DNA of 64,000 nucleotides, taken from NCBI GenBank assembly GCA_015066595.1, contig SVNZ01000004.1, positions 1 to 64,000 of the forward strand, written 5' to 3'. Position numbers and translations under genes: made by a program. The notes below the pieces were generated by a model. It did no database searches, had not been told where the DNA came from, and saw only the letters and a list, made by a program, of their open reading frames with translations. This document shows, piece by piece, positions 40,197 through 49,425 of the stretch. Source of the stretch: Oscillospiraceae bacterium (lineage in GTDB: Bacteria > Bacillota > Clostridia > Oscillospirales > Acutalibacteraceae). Every line of letters begins with the position of its first letter. The first letter of the stretch is position 1.

Positions 40197-41540
40197 TTAC
40201 ACATATTTTAAAACGACTGTGACTACAGATAACGTTTTCTTCTTATATAAAGACAGGTCTTCTTTCTCTAAAGAATAGTCAGCCAAAGATGCGTTCACTT
40301 TATCAATATAACTAAAGAAATACTGTGGATATGAGTAAAACAGCTGATCCACTGCGTTATCATAAGAAAACTCTTTTGGGTCGATATAAAAGTGAAAATA
40401 CTCTTCCTTTTTAGTCGCTGATGTGAGTAGACTGTCGATCACTTTTTCAGCTTCATAGTCAATCAGGTGTGCACTATTACGTACATAGTAGTTATACGCT
40501 GTGTTTGTGCTTTTTGGTATAAAGAAGTTTGATGTGAGAGCGTTATCATCACTGTCACCGCAAATCTCTTCTTCGCTCATCTGCGACCAAAGCTTTGAAA
40601 ACTCGTGATCGACTCTAAGCTGTTCTTCGTTGATATTGAAATAGTCATATCGAAACGCTTTGTCAAGATTATCATCCCAGGTTGTATCAACATAATACCA
40701 GTCGCCATCAAGCACTACACAACTCCACATATGAAGTTCGTTCTGACTTTCACCGATGAGGTTGATGCATCTGATTCCGACACCGTGACAAAGAAGTTGG
40801 AACGCTCTTGAATAGCCCTCGCACACTGCAACGCCTTCTACCAGTGCACCGTAAGCATCAAAAGACTTGGCTTTTTCCACCGTAATAACATCATCTAAAC
40901 CAATCGAGTCATCATACACACAGTTATCCAGAATATAATCGTGAATATAGAGCTCGAGCTGATACGGAGTGAGAGACTTTTCGAGATTTTTATAAAAATC
41001 ATCGACTTTTGCTTTGAGCTCACTTGCTTGCTGCTGAACTTCTTTTGGGGATACTCGTGAGTACAGCTGTACTGCTGTGTAGTTCTGGTCTTCGCTGATA
41101 AGATATCCGAAAGTAGTTGATAACCAGAACACCTGAGGATTATCATCGGTGAGCGCTTTGATAGTCAGTCTTATCTGTGCCTGAGAAAGCTGTGCTTCTT
41201 CTAATATAACCTGCTTTGTCTTATACTCACCGTCGACATTTGCCTGCGGATAAACGTAATATACATTTTCTAAAAGCATTCTGTACAGCTCTCGCATTTT
41301 ATCATTTTCAAGACAGCTGTACGAGTCCGTGCTTTTATACGCTGTGTAATGCTCACTGTATAAAAAGGCGGTATTTTCGATATGAGTATAGCCAAGGGAC
41401 ACATCTTCTGCAATACCCTTCGGCATTACAAGTGCGAATATGCTTTTTGAAATTTCATCAACTATTGCACAAGAAGAAAGTGTAAAACACAAAGAAAAGC
41501 ACAGTATAAGTGCAACTATCTTTAATGTAAATCTTTTCAT
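40197..41540 (-). CDS. Transglutaminase-like domain lipoprotein
   Basis: Lipobox 'CFTLSSCAIV'; 'GVAVCEGYSRAFQLLCHGVGIRCINLIGESQNELHMWSCVVLDGDWYYVDTTWDD' Cys-His-Asp triad. Confidence 0.9.
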   Translation of the reverse strand: MKRFTLKIVALILCFSLCFTLSSCAIVDEISKSIFALVMPKGIAEDVSLGYTHIENTAFLYSEHYTAYKSTDSYSCLENDKMRELYRMLLENVYYVYPQANVDGEYKTKQVILEEAQLSQAQIRLTIKALTDDNPQVFWLSTTFGYLISEDQNYTAVQLYSRVSPKEVQQQASELKAKVDDFYKNLEKSLTPYQLELYIHDYILDNCVYDDSIGLDDVITVEKAKSFDAYGALVEGVAVCEGYSRAFQLLCHGVGIRCINLIGESQNELHMWSCVVLDGDWYYVDTTWDDNLDKAFRYDYFNINEEQLRVDHEFSKLWSQMSEEEICGDSDDNALTSNFFIPKSTNTAYNYYVRNSAHLIDYEAEKVIDSLLTSATKKEEYFHFYIDPKEFSYDNAVDQLFYSYPQYFFSYIDKVNASLADYSLEKEDLSLYKKKTLSVVTVVLKYV

Positions 41541-41581
41541 ATCGACACCCCCTTCATATACTATTTCGATAGTGATATATA

Positions 41582-42595
41582 TTATTCTCTGTAATCAATC
41601 GGTAGTGTTGCTACAGCATTCAAATCAAGCTGTGCGATGTTTGAGCTGAGATATTCATAATAGCCCTGTGAGCCAACCATAGCTGCATTATCTCCGCATA
41701 GAGATAAATCAGGCATATATAGTTTAAATGCGTTTAGCTCACATTCATGCTGGAGTTCACGTCGAAGCAGAGAGTTTGCTGATACGCCACCTGCTGTAAC
41801 AAGAGTTGTAACTCCCAAATCTTTTGCAGCTTGAATAAAATTCTTGACAAGACAGTCAACAACCGCTTTTCTAAAACTTGCGCATACGTCTTCTTTAGGA
41901 ACTTCTTCTCCTTTTTGCTCAAGATTATGAATTATGTTTATAACAGCAGTCTTGAGCCCTGAGAAGGAAAAATCGTACGGTGCATCGTCCACCTTAGGGT
42001 GAGGAAGCTTGAACGCATCAGCATCACCTTTTTCAGCAATCTTGTCGAGCATGATACCACCGGGATATGGGATCCCCATAGTGCGGGCAGCTTTGTCGAA
42101 GGCTTCACCTGCGGCATCATCACGGGTACGACCGATTATACGCATTTTTGTGTAGCTTTCAACCATTACGATGTGGCTATGACCACCGGACACTACAAGG
42201 CATAAAAATGGCGGTTTTAGTTCTTTGTGAGAAATATAATTAGCCGCTATGTGTGAGCGCAGGTGATGCACCGGCACAAGCGGTTTTTTTGTAGCAAGGG
42301 ACAGACCTTTTGCAAAATTCACACCCACAAGCAGTGCTCCGATAAGTCCCGGTGCATGAGTCACAGCGATAGCATCAATATCTTCGAGTGTAGTCTGAGC
42401 CTCATACAAAGCTTCATTCACCACGCCACAAATCGACTCTGCGTGTCTTCTGGACGCTATCTCAGGCACAACACCACCGTAGAGCTTATGTTCCTCTACC
42501 TGTGAAGCTATCACGGAAGAGAGCACTTCTCGTCCGTCTTGTACTACTGCTGCGGCAGTTTCGTCACAGCTGCTTTCTATTGATAAAATTTTCAT
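41582..42595 (-). CDS. tsaD: tRNA N6-adenosine threonylcarbamoyltransferase TsaD
   Basis: 'ILSIESSCDETAAAVVQDGREVLSSVIASQVEEHKLYGGVVPEIASRRHAE'; start trimmed to MKILSIES. Confidence 0.95.
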   Translation of the reverse strand: MKILSIESSCDETAAAVVQDGREVLSSVIASQVEEHKLYGGVVPEIASRRHAESICGVVNEALYEAQTTLEDIDAIAVTHAPGLIGALLVGVNFAKGLSLATKKPLVPVHHLRSHIAANYISHKELKPPFLCLVVSGGHSHIVMVESYTKMRIIGRTRDDAAGEAFDKAARTMGIPYPGGIMLDKIAEKGDADAFKLPHPKVDDAPYDFSFSGLKTAVINIIHNLEQKGEEVPKEDVCASFRKAVVDCLVKNFIQAAKDLGVTTLVTAGGVSANSLLRRELQHECELNAFKLYMPDLSLCGDNAAMVGSQGYYEYLSSNIAQLDLNAVATLPIDYRE

Positions 42596-42605
42596 TTTAT
42601 ACTCC

Positions 42606-43046
42606 TTAAAGGTCAAAATACTTTGTCATCAACACAGCATCTTCACTAGGTTTGCTGTAGTAGTTTTTTCTCACTGCTACTTGTGTAAAACCTAAAGCGT
42701 CGTAAAGCTTGATAGCCCCCTCGTTTGATACACGCACCTCGAGTGTAATGAACGAGAGCTTTTGTTCACTAGCCACTTCGAATAGCTTATAAAACAGCTC
42801 TTTTGCAACACCGCTTCTGCGATGATTTTTATCCACTGCGATATCGAGCAAATTCCCCTCATCAAGCACAACATTCATCACACAGTAGCCGATGACTTTT
42901 TCATCTTCAAGTGCCACAAACACATACGAATTTTCTTTTTTGAGCTCGTCTTCAAATGATACTCTGCTCCATGGATGAGAGAAGCTGTTTTCTTCAATAT
43001 CCAAAACAGCATCAAGGTGCTGCTCTTGCATTTTTCTTATAATCAT
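42606..43046 (-). CDS. rimI: Ribosomal protein alanine N-acetyltransferase RimI
   Basis: 'DIAVDKNHRRSGVAKELFYKLFE', 'LEVRVSNEGAIKLYDALGFTQV'; next to tsaD. Confidence 0.9.
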   Translation of the reverse strand: MIIRKMQEQHLDAVLDIEENSFSHPWSRVSFEDELKKENSYVFVALEDEKVIGYCVMNVVLDEGNLLDIAVDKNHRRSGVAKELFYKLFEVASEQKLSFITLEVRVSNEGAIKLYDALGFTQVAVRKNYYSKPSEDAVLMTKYFDL

Positions 43047-43492
43047 AGTGTTTTTATAAGCTCTTCAATAGACTCTCTGAGGTCTTGAGCGCATTTTTTG
43101 TATTGAGCCATATCTGAGCCAAACGGATCAGCGATGCCGATTTCGATATCGTATTTATCAGTCGGTGCTTTTTGAAGCACACGTATCATATCATGTGGCA
43201 CGCCCAAGCTCTCAACAAGAGTAGCCTGGTCATAGTTCATAGTTACAAACAAGTCGTAATTAGAGAGTTTAACGTTGGGCAAAAATCTCGCTTTGTGAGT
43301 AGTCAGGTCAAGCCCCAACTCTGCCATAGTATCAATGGCATTTTTTGCGGCGCTGAGTCCATCTACTGTTGCAACGCCGGCAGAAGAAGCGTGCATATCA
43401 AGATTTTTTTCACGACATATCTGATTAAAAATAGCTTCAGCCATAGGACTGCGACAGGTGTTTCCTGTACAAATAAAAAGTATGTTTTTCAT
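43043..43492 (-). CDS. Low molecular weight protein-tyrosine phosphatase family
   Basis: 'ILFICTGNTCRSPMAEAIF' (CX5R), 'IADPFG'. Confidence 0.9.
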   Translation of the reverse strand: MKNILFICTGNTCRSPMAEAIFNQICREKNLDMHASSAGVATVDGLSAAKNAIDTMAELGLDLTTHKARFLPNVKLSNYDLFVTMNYDQATLVESLGVPHDMIRVLQKAPTDKYDIEIGIADPFGSDMAQYKKCAQDLRESIEELIKTL

Positions 43493-43496
43493 ATCA

Positions 43497-46091
43497 TTAA
43501 CCCTTTGCGTCGTACCATGTCTTGCCCACAGAAGCCTCTGCAACAAGCGGTACATTGAGCTTAACTGCATTTTCCATTTCTTCTTGCAAAATCATCGCAA
43601 CCCGCATTGACTCAAAAGCGGGTGCTTCGACGATGAGCTCGTCGTGCACCTGTAAAATGAGTCGTGCACACAAGCCTTCTTCTTTGAGACGTTTATCAAC
43701 ACGCACCATAGCTATCTTTATGATATCTGCCGCTGTACCCTGGATAGGTGCATTTCGGGCAACTCGCTCACCAAATGCACGAGTCATGTGGTTTGATGCT
43801 GAAAGCTCCGGAAGGTATCTTCTACGACCAAAAGTAGTCTCAACGTAACCGTCGACTTTTGCACGCTCGATGATGTTCTTCATATACATATCAATACTTG
43901 AGTAGTGCTCAAGATACGATTTGATATAATTTGCAGCTTCTTTGTTAGTAACGCCGATGTCTTTAGCCAGCGAAAATGCACCGATACCGTAAACAATACC
44001 GAAGTTGACAGCTTTTGCACGGCTTCTCATAATCGGTGTAACCATAGAAAGAGGCATATCGAACACCTGGGATGCGGTGATAGAATGGATATCATCGTTA
44101 TCAATAAATGCCTTGCACATATTCTCATCCCCTGAAATATGTGCAAGCACCCTTAGCTCAATCTGTGAATAGTCAGCATCAATCAGCACACAATCGTCCT
44201 TTGCCACAAAGAATCGTCTTAGCTCTCGTCCGAGCTCCGTTCGAACAGGAATGTTCTGCAGATTTGGTTCTGTGGAGCTGATACGTCCTGTGCGTGTTTC
44301 GGTCTGGTTGAATGATGAGTGGATTCTGCCATCTTCACGCACTACCTTAATGAGTGAGTCGCAGTATGTGGACTTGAGCTTTGCAAGTGTGCGATACTGC
44401 AAAATCATCGAGATGACAGGATGGTAATTCACAAGGCTTTCGAGTACATCAGCATTTGTGGAATAACCGCTTTTTGTCTTCTTCTTTGCAGGAAGACCGA
44501 GATCCTCAAAAAGAGCTACTGCGAGCTGTTTAGGAGAGTTGATATTAAACTCGTAGCCTATCTGAGTATATATTTCCTGCTGAAGATTTTCTACCTGTGC
44601 TGATATATCATCGCCATAGCGTTTGATACCGTCTACATCGACCATAAACCCGATGTTTTCCATCTTTGCCAGCACGTTTGCAAGCGGTATCTCAATATCA
44701 CACAAAAGTGAACGCTGTGAAAACTCGTCAATTTTTTCTGATAGTTTTTCGCACAAGGCTGTCATCGCATACACTATTGCGTATTCTTTTTTATCTTCAG
44801 CTACTGAAGGCAGTACAATATCGTACTGTGCACACAGCTTTTCTAAATCGTAAGATGAAGCGTTGGGGTTTAGCAAGTAACCTGCTAAAGAGATATCAAA
44901 AATGAGGTTTTCTATCTCAAAGCCCTGTTTGTCTGCGAAAGAGAATAATTCTTTTGAAGAAAATACAAGTTTTTCAATCTTATTATCCTTCAATATATCG
45001 CACAAAAGCGAAGTATCATCACACACTACTACCTTTTCGCTGAGTACATACGCTGTATGAGTCGGTGTACGAGTGAGCACATCTTCTCCTTCAAAGTAGG
45101 TGTACAGACACAGCTTATTGCTGTTTTTTAGGTGCGTTTTAATTTCTTTTAAAGAACTTTCTCCATCAAATTCAAGCACTTGTACACAAAGAGGCTGTGA
45201 CTCTTTTTCTTCAGAAAACGTATCATCAACCTCATCAAGACCGAGTTTTCCTATAAGCGAGAAAAGCTCAAGCTTAGCCATCATTTTTGATGCAAGTGCT
45301 CTGTCGCCTGAAGTTACAACATACTCGTCGAGGTTTGTATCAACCGGCGCAGAAAGGCAAATTTCGCCGAGCATTCGGCTGATAAGTGCATTTTCTTTGC
45401 TATCGATGAGCTTTTTACGCATATTATCTTTGATATCAAGCTCGTCAATATGGTCGTAGATATATTCTACCGTCTTGAACTTTTGAATAAGCTCAGTGGC
45501 ACCTTTCGGGCCGACACCTGCTACACCCGGAATGTTATCGGAAGAGTCACCCTGAATAGCTTTAATCTCAATGAGTTCTTTTGGTGTAACACCGTATTCT
45601 TCGAGCACTGTATCAGGTGTGTATATCATAGTACCGTTGAGGTTTTTGGCTAAACGGACTGATACTTTGTCAGACACAAGCTGTAAACTATCTCTGTCTC
45701 CTGTCGCGATAACACATTCGTCCCCGTTTTTTTCACAAGACTTTGCGAGTGTGCCCAGAATATCGTCTGCTTCATATCCTTCACAGGTCACTATCTTATA
45801 TCCCAAAGCACTAAGCAAATCTTTGAGTGGTTGAAGTTGCATATGGAGCTCTTCTGGCATACCTTTGCGGTTAGCTTTGTAGAGTGCATACGCCTCGTGC
45901 CTGAAAGTCTTTGCTTTTAAATCAAACGCAATCGCAACTCTGTCAGGGGTGGTATCTGCTTTTATTTTTTCAAGCATAGTCAAAAAACCGTAGATAGCGT
46001 TGGTGAACATACCGTCTTTTGTGGTGAGCGGTCTGATACCGTAAAACGCACGGTTTAATATCGAGTTTCCGTCTACTACTAAAAGTTTCAT
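43497..46091 (-). CDS. polA: DNA polymerase I
   Basis: 864 aa; 5'-3' exo N-term, 'DYSQIELRVLAHISGDENMCKAF', 'RSRAKAVNFGIVYGIGAFSLA', 'QVHDELIVEAP'. Confidence 0.95.
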   Translation of the reverse strand: MKLLVVDGNSILNRAFYGIRPLTTKDGMFTNAIYGFLTMLEKIKADTTPDRVAIAFDLKAKTFRHEAYALYKANRKGMPEELHMQLQPLKDLLSALGYKIVTCEGYEADDILGTLAKSCEKNGDECVIATGDRDSLQLVSDKVSVRLAKNLNGTMIYTPDTVLEEYGVTPKELIEIKAIQGDSSDNIPGVAGVGPKGATELIQKFKTVEYIYDHIDELDIKDNMRKKLIDSKENALISRMLGEICLSAPVDTNLDEYVVTSGDRALASKMMAKLELFSLIGKLGLDEVDDTFSEEKESQPLCVQVLEFDGESSLKEIKTHLKNSNKLCLYTYFEGEDVLTRTPTHTAYVLSEKVVVCDDTSLLCDILKDNKIEKLVFSSKELFSFADKQGFEIENLIFDISLAGYLLNPNASSYDLEKLCAQYDIVLPSVAEDKKEYAIVYAMTALCEKLSEKIDEFSQRSLLCDIEIPLANVLAKMENIGFMVDVDGIKRYGDDISAQVENLQQEIYTQIGYEFNINSPKQLAVALFEDLGLPAKKKTKSGYSTNADVLESLVNYHPVISMILQYRTLAKLKSTYCDSLIKVVREDGRIHSSFNQTETRTGRISSTEPNLQNIPVRTELGRELRRFFVAKDDCVLIDADYSQIELRVLAHISGDENMCKAFIDNDDIHSITASQVFDMPLSMVTPIMRSRAKAVNFGIVYGIGAFSLAKDIGVTNKEAANYIKSYLEHYSSIDMYMKNIIERAKVDGYVETTFGRRRYLPELSASNHMTRAFGERVARNAPIQGTAADIIKIAMVRVDKRLKEEGLCARLILQVHDELIVEAPAFESMRVAMILQEEMENAVKLNVPLVAEASVGKTWYDAKG

Positions 46092-47275
46092 ATCTTATAC
46101 ATCACTTCCACTGTTACACCGTCTCTACGGTATAGTCTTGGTACTCGTTTTGACACAGAGCACACTATCTCGTAGTTAATAGTATTGCCCCATGTTGCAA
46201 CGTCATAGGCAGTAGGCTCGCCACCCTTACCGTTGCCAAACAGTACACACACGTTACCTATCTCTACACCCTCAATATCAGTGACATCAAGAAGTGTCTG
46301 GTCCATACATATTCTGCCGATAATTTTTGCTTTCTGACCTTTGATGTACATATAACCATCTTTTGCGAAAGCACGGATGTATCCGTCTGCATATCCAACA
46401 GGGACAGTTGCTATCTTCATATCTCTATCTGCTGTGAAAGTTCTTCCGTAGCTCACGGTGGTGCCTTTTTTTATTTCCTTTACATAAGACACCATCGTCT
46501 TGAGTCGCATAATAGGCTCAAGATCAAGTCGGTCCTTGAGCTTTTGGGATGGAGACAGTCCGTAGAGGATAATACCCGCACGCACCATATCAAGCTTCTT
46601 ATCTATGTGATCGATGATAGCCCCTGAATTTGAACAATGAGTGATTTCAAAGGTAACACCGTGTTCTTTGAGCTTGTCCACAGTATAGCAAAAAGCATCA
46701 TACTGCTTTTTGGTGTATTCATCACCGTCTTCACATTCATCAGCCACTGCAAAGTGAGTGAAAATTCCTTCAGAGATAAGGTAAGGAAGCTCGCAGGTGC
46801 TTTTTATTTCTTTGATAGAATATTCATCACGAGGAAATTCCTGACACATAAAGCCAAGTCTACTCATACCTGTGTCGCATTTGATGTGAATTTTACACTC
46901 TACGCCTGCTTTGATACATTCGTCAGAGAGCATTTTTGCGTAGTCAGCACCGTACACAGCCTGAGAGATATTGTGATTTGCTAGGTCTTGTGCTCTGTTT
47001 GCAGGAGTGTAGCCCAAAATAACGATAGGCTCTTTTATGCCTGCATCCCGAAGCTCCAATGCTTCGTCCAGATTAGACACAGCAAAATAATCCGCTTTGA
47101 GTTCGCTGTAGAGCTTTGCGAGCTCCACTGCACCGTGACCGTAACCGTCGGCTTTTATAACACAGCAGATTTTTGTGTCCTCTCCTATTTGATTTTTTAT
47201 AGCGTGATAATTGTTAATGGCAGCATTCATATCAATTTCTGCCCAAAGTCTCCTGGTAAATATCACACATATCAC
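46088..47275 (-). CDS. alr: Alanine racemase
   Basis: 'AEIDMNAAINNYHAIKNQIG...CCVIKADGYGHGAVELAKL', 'GRICMDQTLLDVTD'. Confidence 0.94.
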   Translation of the reverse strand: MICVIFTRRLWAEIDMNAAINNYHAIKNQIGEDTKICCVIKADGYGHGAVELAKLYSELKADYFAVSNLDEALELRDAGIKEPIVILGYTPANRAQDLANHNISQAVYGADYAKMLSDECIKAGVECKIHIKCDTGMSRLGFMCQEFPRDEYSIKEIKSTCELPYLISEGIFTHFAVADECEDGDEYTKKQYDAFCYTVDKLKEHGVTFEITHCSNSGAIIDHIDKKLDMVRAGIILYGLSPSQKLKDRLDLEPIMRLKTMVSYVKEIKKGTTVSYGRTFTADRDMKIATVPVGYADGYIRAFAKDGYMYIKGQKAKIIGRICMDQTLLDVTDIEGVEIGNVCVLFGNGKGGEPTAYDVATWGNTINYEIVCSVSKRVPRLYRRDGVTVEVMYKI

Positions 47276-47484
47276 CCCAGTTTACATATTCCATTATATT
47301 ATAATATATATGTTTAAGCATTACAAGAGTTTTGAGTATTTTGGGCTATATAACCCGTTTTATCGCTGTATTACTTTAAATAAGTGAATTTTTTGTCGCA
47401 TATTCACTTGATTTTAGGAATTTAATGTGCTAAAATGTCTACATATTTGTTTTTATAACATACTAAAATATGGAGGGAAACAAA

Positions 47485-49035
47485 ATGACAGAAAAACAAA
47501 TTATCATTCTTGTTGCTTTTGGCATGTATATGCTTATGATGATTCTCATCGGTGCATTAAGCTCAAAGAACAAGAACAACGAAGACTACTTCTTAGCAGG
47601 TAGAGGTCTAGGCAGCTGGACAGCAGCGCTGTCAGCTCAGGCTTCAGATATGAGCGGATGGCTCCTTATGGGTTTACCAGGTGCTATCTATCTTGCAGGC
47701 ACAGGCGAAGTTTGGATTGCTATCGGTCTTTTAATCGGTACTGTCCTTAACTGGTATCTGGTAGCAAGACGCCTTAGAAAGTACACTATCGTATCAAACA
47801 ACTCTTTAACTATCCCTAGTTTCTTTGAAAATCGTTTTCACGATAAATCGGGTGTTCTTAAAATCGTTGCTTCCGCTATCATTATTATCTTCTTTGCGGT
47901 TTACACAGCATCTGCATTTTCATCAGGCGCTAAGCTATTTGCTAACGTATTTGGCTCTGCCGATAACTCTGACACAATGTACCTAATCGGTCTTACAATC
48001 GCAACTATTGTTATCTTAGTTTACACATTTATGGGCGGTTTTAAGGCTGTATGCTACACTGACTTTATACAGGGTTTACTGATGCTTATTGCTATTTTGG
48101 CAGTTCCGATTATCGCATATATGGGTCTTACAGGTGAGTTTGGTAGCTTAACTGCAGCTCTCAACGCTCACGGTGTTACTGATGCACCTGGTTATTTAAG
48201 CCTTATGAAAGACGCTGAGGGCAATCCTATCTCAGCTATTTCTATTATTTCTAATCTTGGCTGGGCTCTGGGCTACTTCGGTATGCCACACATCTTAATC
48301 AGATTTATGGCTATCAAAAGTGATGCTGAGGTCAAAAAATCCAGAGTTATTGCTATCGTATGGGTTATCCTCTCACTCGGTGCTGCATCACTCTTAGGTA
48401 TATTCGCTAGAGGCTTCCTCACAAATGATCTTGATGCTACAACAAGCGAAACTGTATTCATCAAATCTATTCTTCAGATTTTTGATGGCAACTTCGTTCT
48501 TATATTCATCGGCGGTATCTTCCTTTGTGGTATCCTGGCTGCTATTATGTCAACTGCTGATTCACAGCTTTTAGTTACTGCTTCTGCTGTATCAGAAGAT
48601 ATGTACAAAGGTGCTATCAACAAGAAGGCTTCTGACAAAAATGCTCTTTGGGTTGGTAAAATAGCAGTTGTAGTTGTTGCTATCATCGCTTACGCTATAG
48701 CTCTTGATCCTAACTCTTCTATTATGGGCCTTGTATCAAACGCATGGGCAGGTTTTGGTGCAGCGTTTGGTCCTATAGTACTTCTTGCGCTCTTCTGGAA
48801 GAGATTCAACCTTGCAGGTGCAGTAGCAGGTATGGCAACAGGTGCAGCTCTCGTTATCTTCTGGGAGTACATTCCTGTGGGTGGCGCAACACTCGCAGCT
48901 TCAACAGGCCTTTACTCACTCGTTGTTGGTTTCTTCTTGGCAGCACTCGTTGCTATTGTAGTTACACTTTGCACAAAGGCTCCATCAGCTGAAATTCAAG
49001 AAGAGTTTGAAAAGGTAAAAACTGTAGAAATTTAA
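47485..49035 (+). CDS. putP: Sodium/proline symporter (SSS family)
   Basis: 'NEDYFLAGRGLGSWTAALSAQASDMSGWLLMGLPGAIYLAG', 'CGILAAIMSTADSQLLVTASAVSEDMY'. Confidence 0.93.
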   Translation: MTEKQIIILVAFGMYMLMMILIGALSSKNKNNEDYFLAGRGLGSWTAALSAQASDMSGWLLMGLPGAIYLAGTGEVWIAIGLLIGTVLNWYLVARRLRKYTIVSNNSLTIPSFFENRFHDKSGVLKIVASAIIIIFFAVYTASAFSSGAKLFANVFGSADNSDTMYLIGLTIATIVILVYTFMGGFKAVCYTDFIQGLLMLIAILAVPIIAYMGLTGEFGSLTAALNAHGVTDAPGYLSLMKDAEGNPISAISIISNLGWALGYFGMPHILIRFMAIKSDAEVKKSRVIAIVWVILSLGAASLLGIFARGFLTNDLDATTSETVFIKSILQIFDGNFVLIFIGGIFLCGILAAIMSTADSQLLVTASAVSEDMYKGAINKKASDKNALWVGKIAVVVVAIIAYAIALDPNSSIMGLVSNAWAGFGAAFGPIVLLALFWKRFNLAGAVAGMATGAALVIFWEYIPVGGATLAASTGLYSLVVGFFLAALVAIVVTLCTKAPSAEIQEEFEKVKTVEI

Positions 49036-49076
49036 ATCTACAACTAATCACTATATATAGTATATATAACTATTAT

Positions 49077-49107
49077 AAAACCGACGTCTATTAAGGCGTC
49101 GGTTTTT
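49077..49107 (+). terminator. Terminator of putP
   Basis: AAAACCGACG...CGTCGGTTTTTT hairpin. Confidence 0.75.
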
Positions 49108-49182
49108 TGCTTTAGCTTTAATTTTCACGGTGAGAATATAGAAATACAAAACTGTAACTTTCACTTTAGCGCTTTAATACAA

Positions 49183-49229
49183 GCACTATATGTTGTGGTA
49201 TATGGTATATACAACACAAAATTTTGTTA
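49183..49229 (+). promoter_or_regulatory. Tandem NrdR-like boxes upstream of nrdD
   Basis: GCACTATATGTTGTGG (49183-49198) and ACACAAAATTTTGTTA (49214-49229); both resemble ACACWATATNTTGTGT, start-to-start spacing 31 bp. Confidence 0.6.
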
Positions 49230-49425
49230 TATTTCCTTAATGAAACTAAAACACTCTGTCAATGGATATATTGTACAAATAAAAACTTTTTTATCGTACA
49301 AAATACCGATTGATTTTACACTCTTTATCAGCTATACTATACAAGCACTTTTAGGGTCACCACAACATATGGTGGTTTTTGACCGATTTTGTAACAACTA
49401 TGTAACTATAAGAGGGGGAGCAACT

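Noticed and set aside
49036-49080. AT-rich ctatatatagtatatataactat near putP end
   Set aside because: Short AT-rich sequence next to a terminator; not enough to call an element
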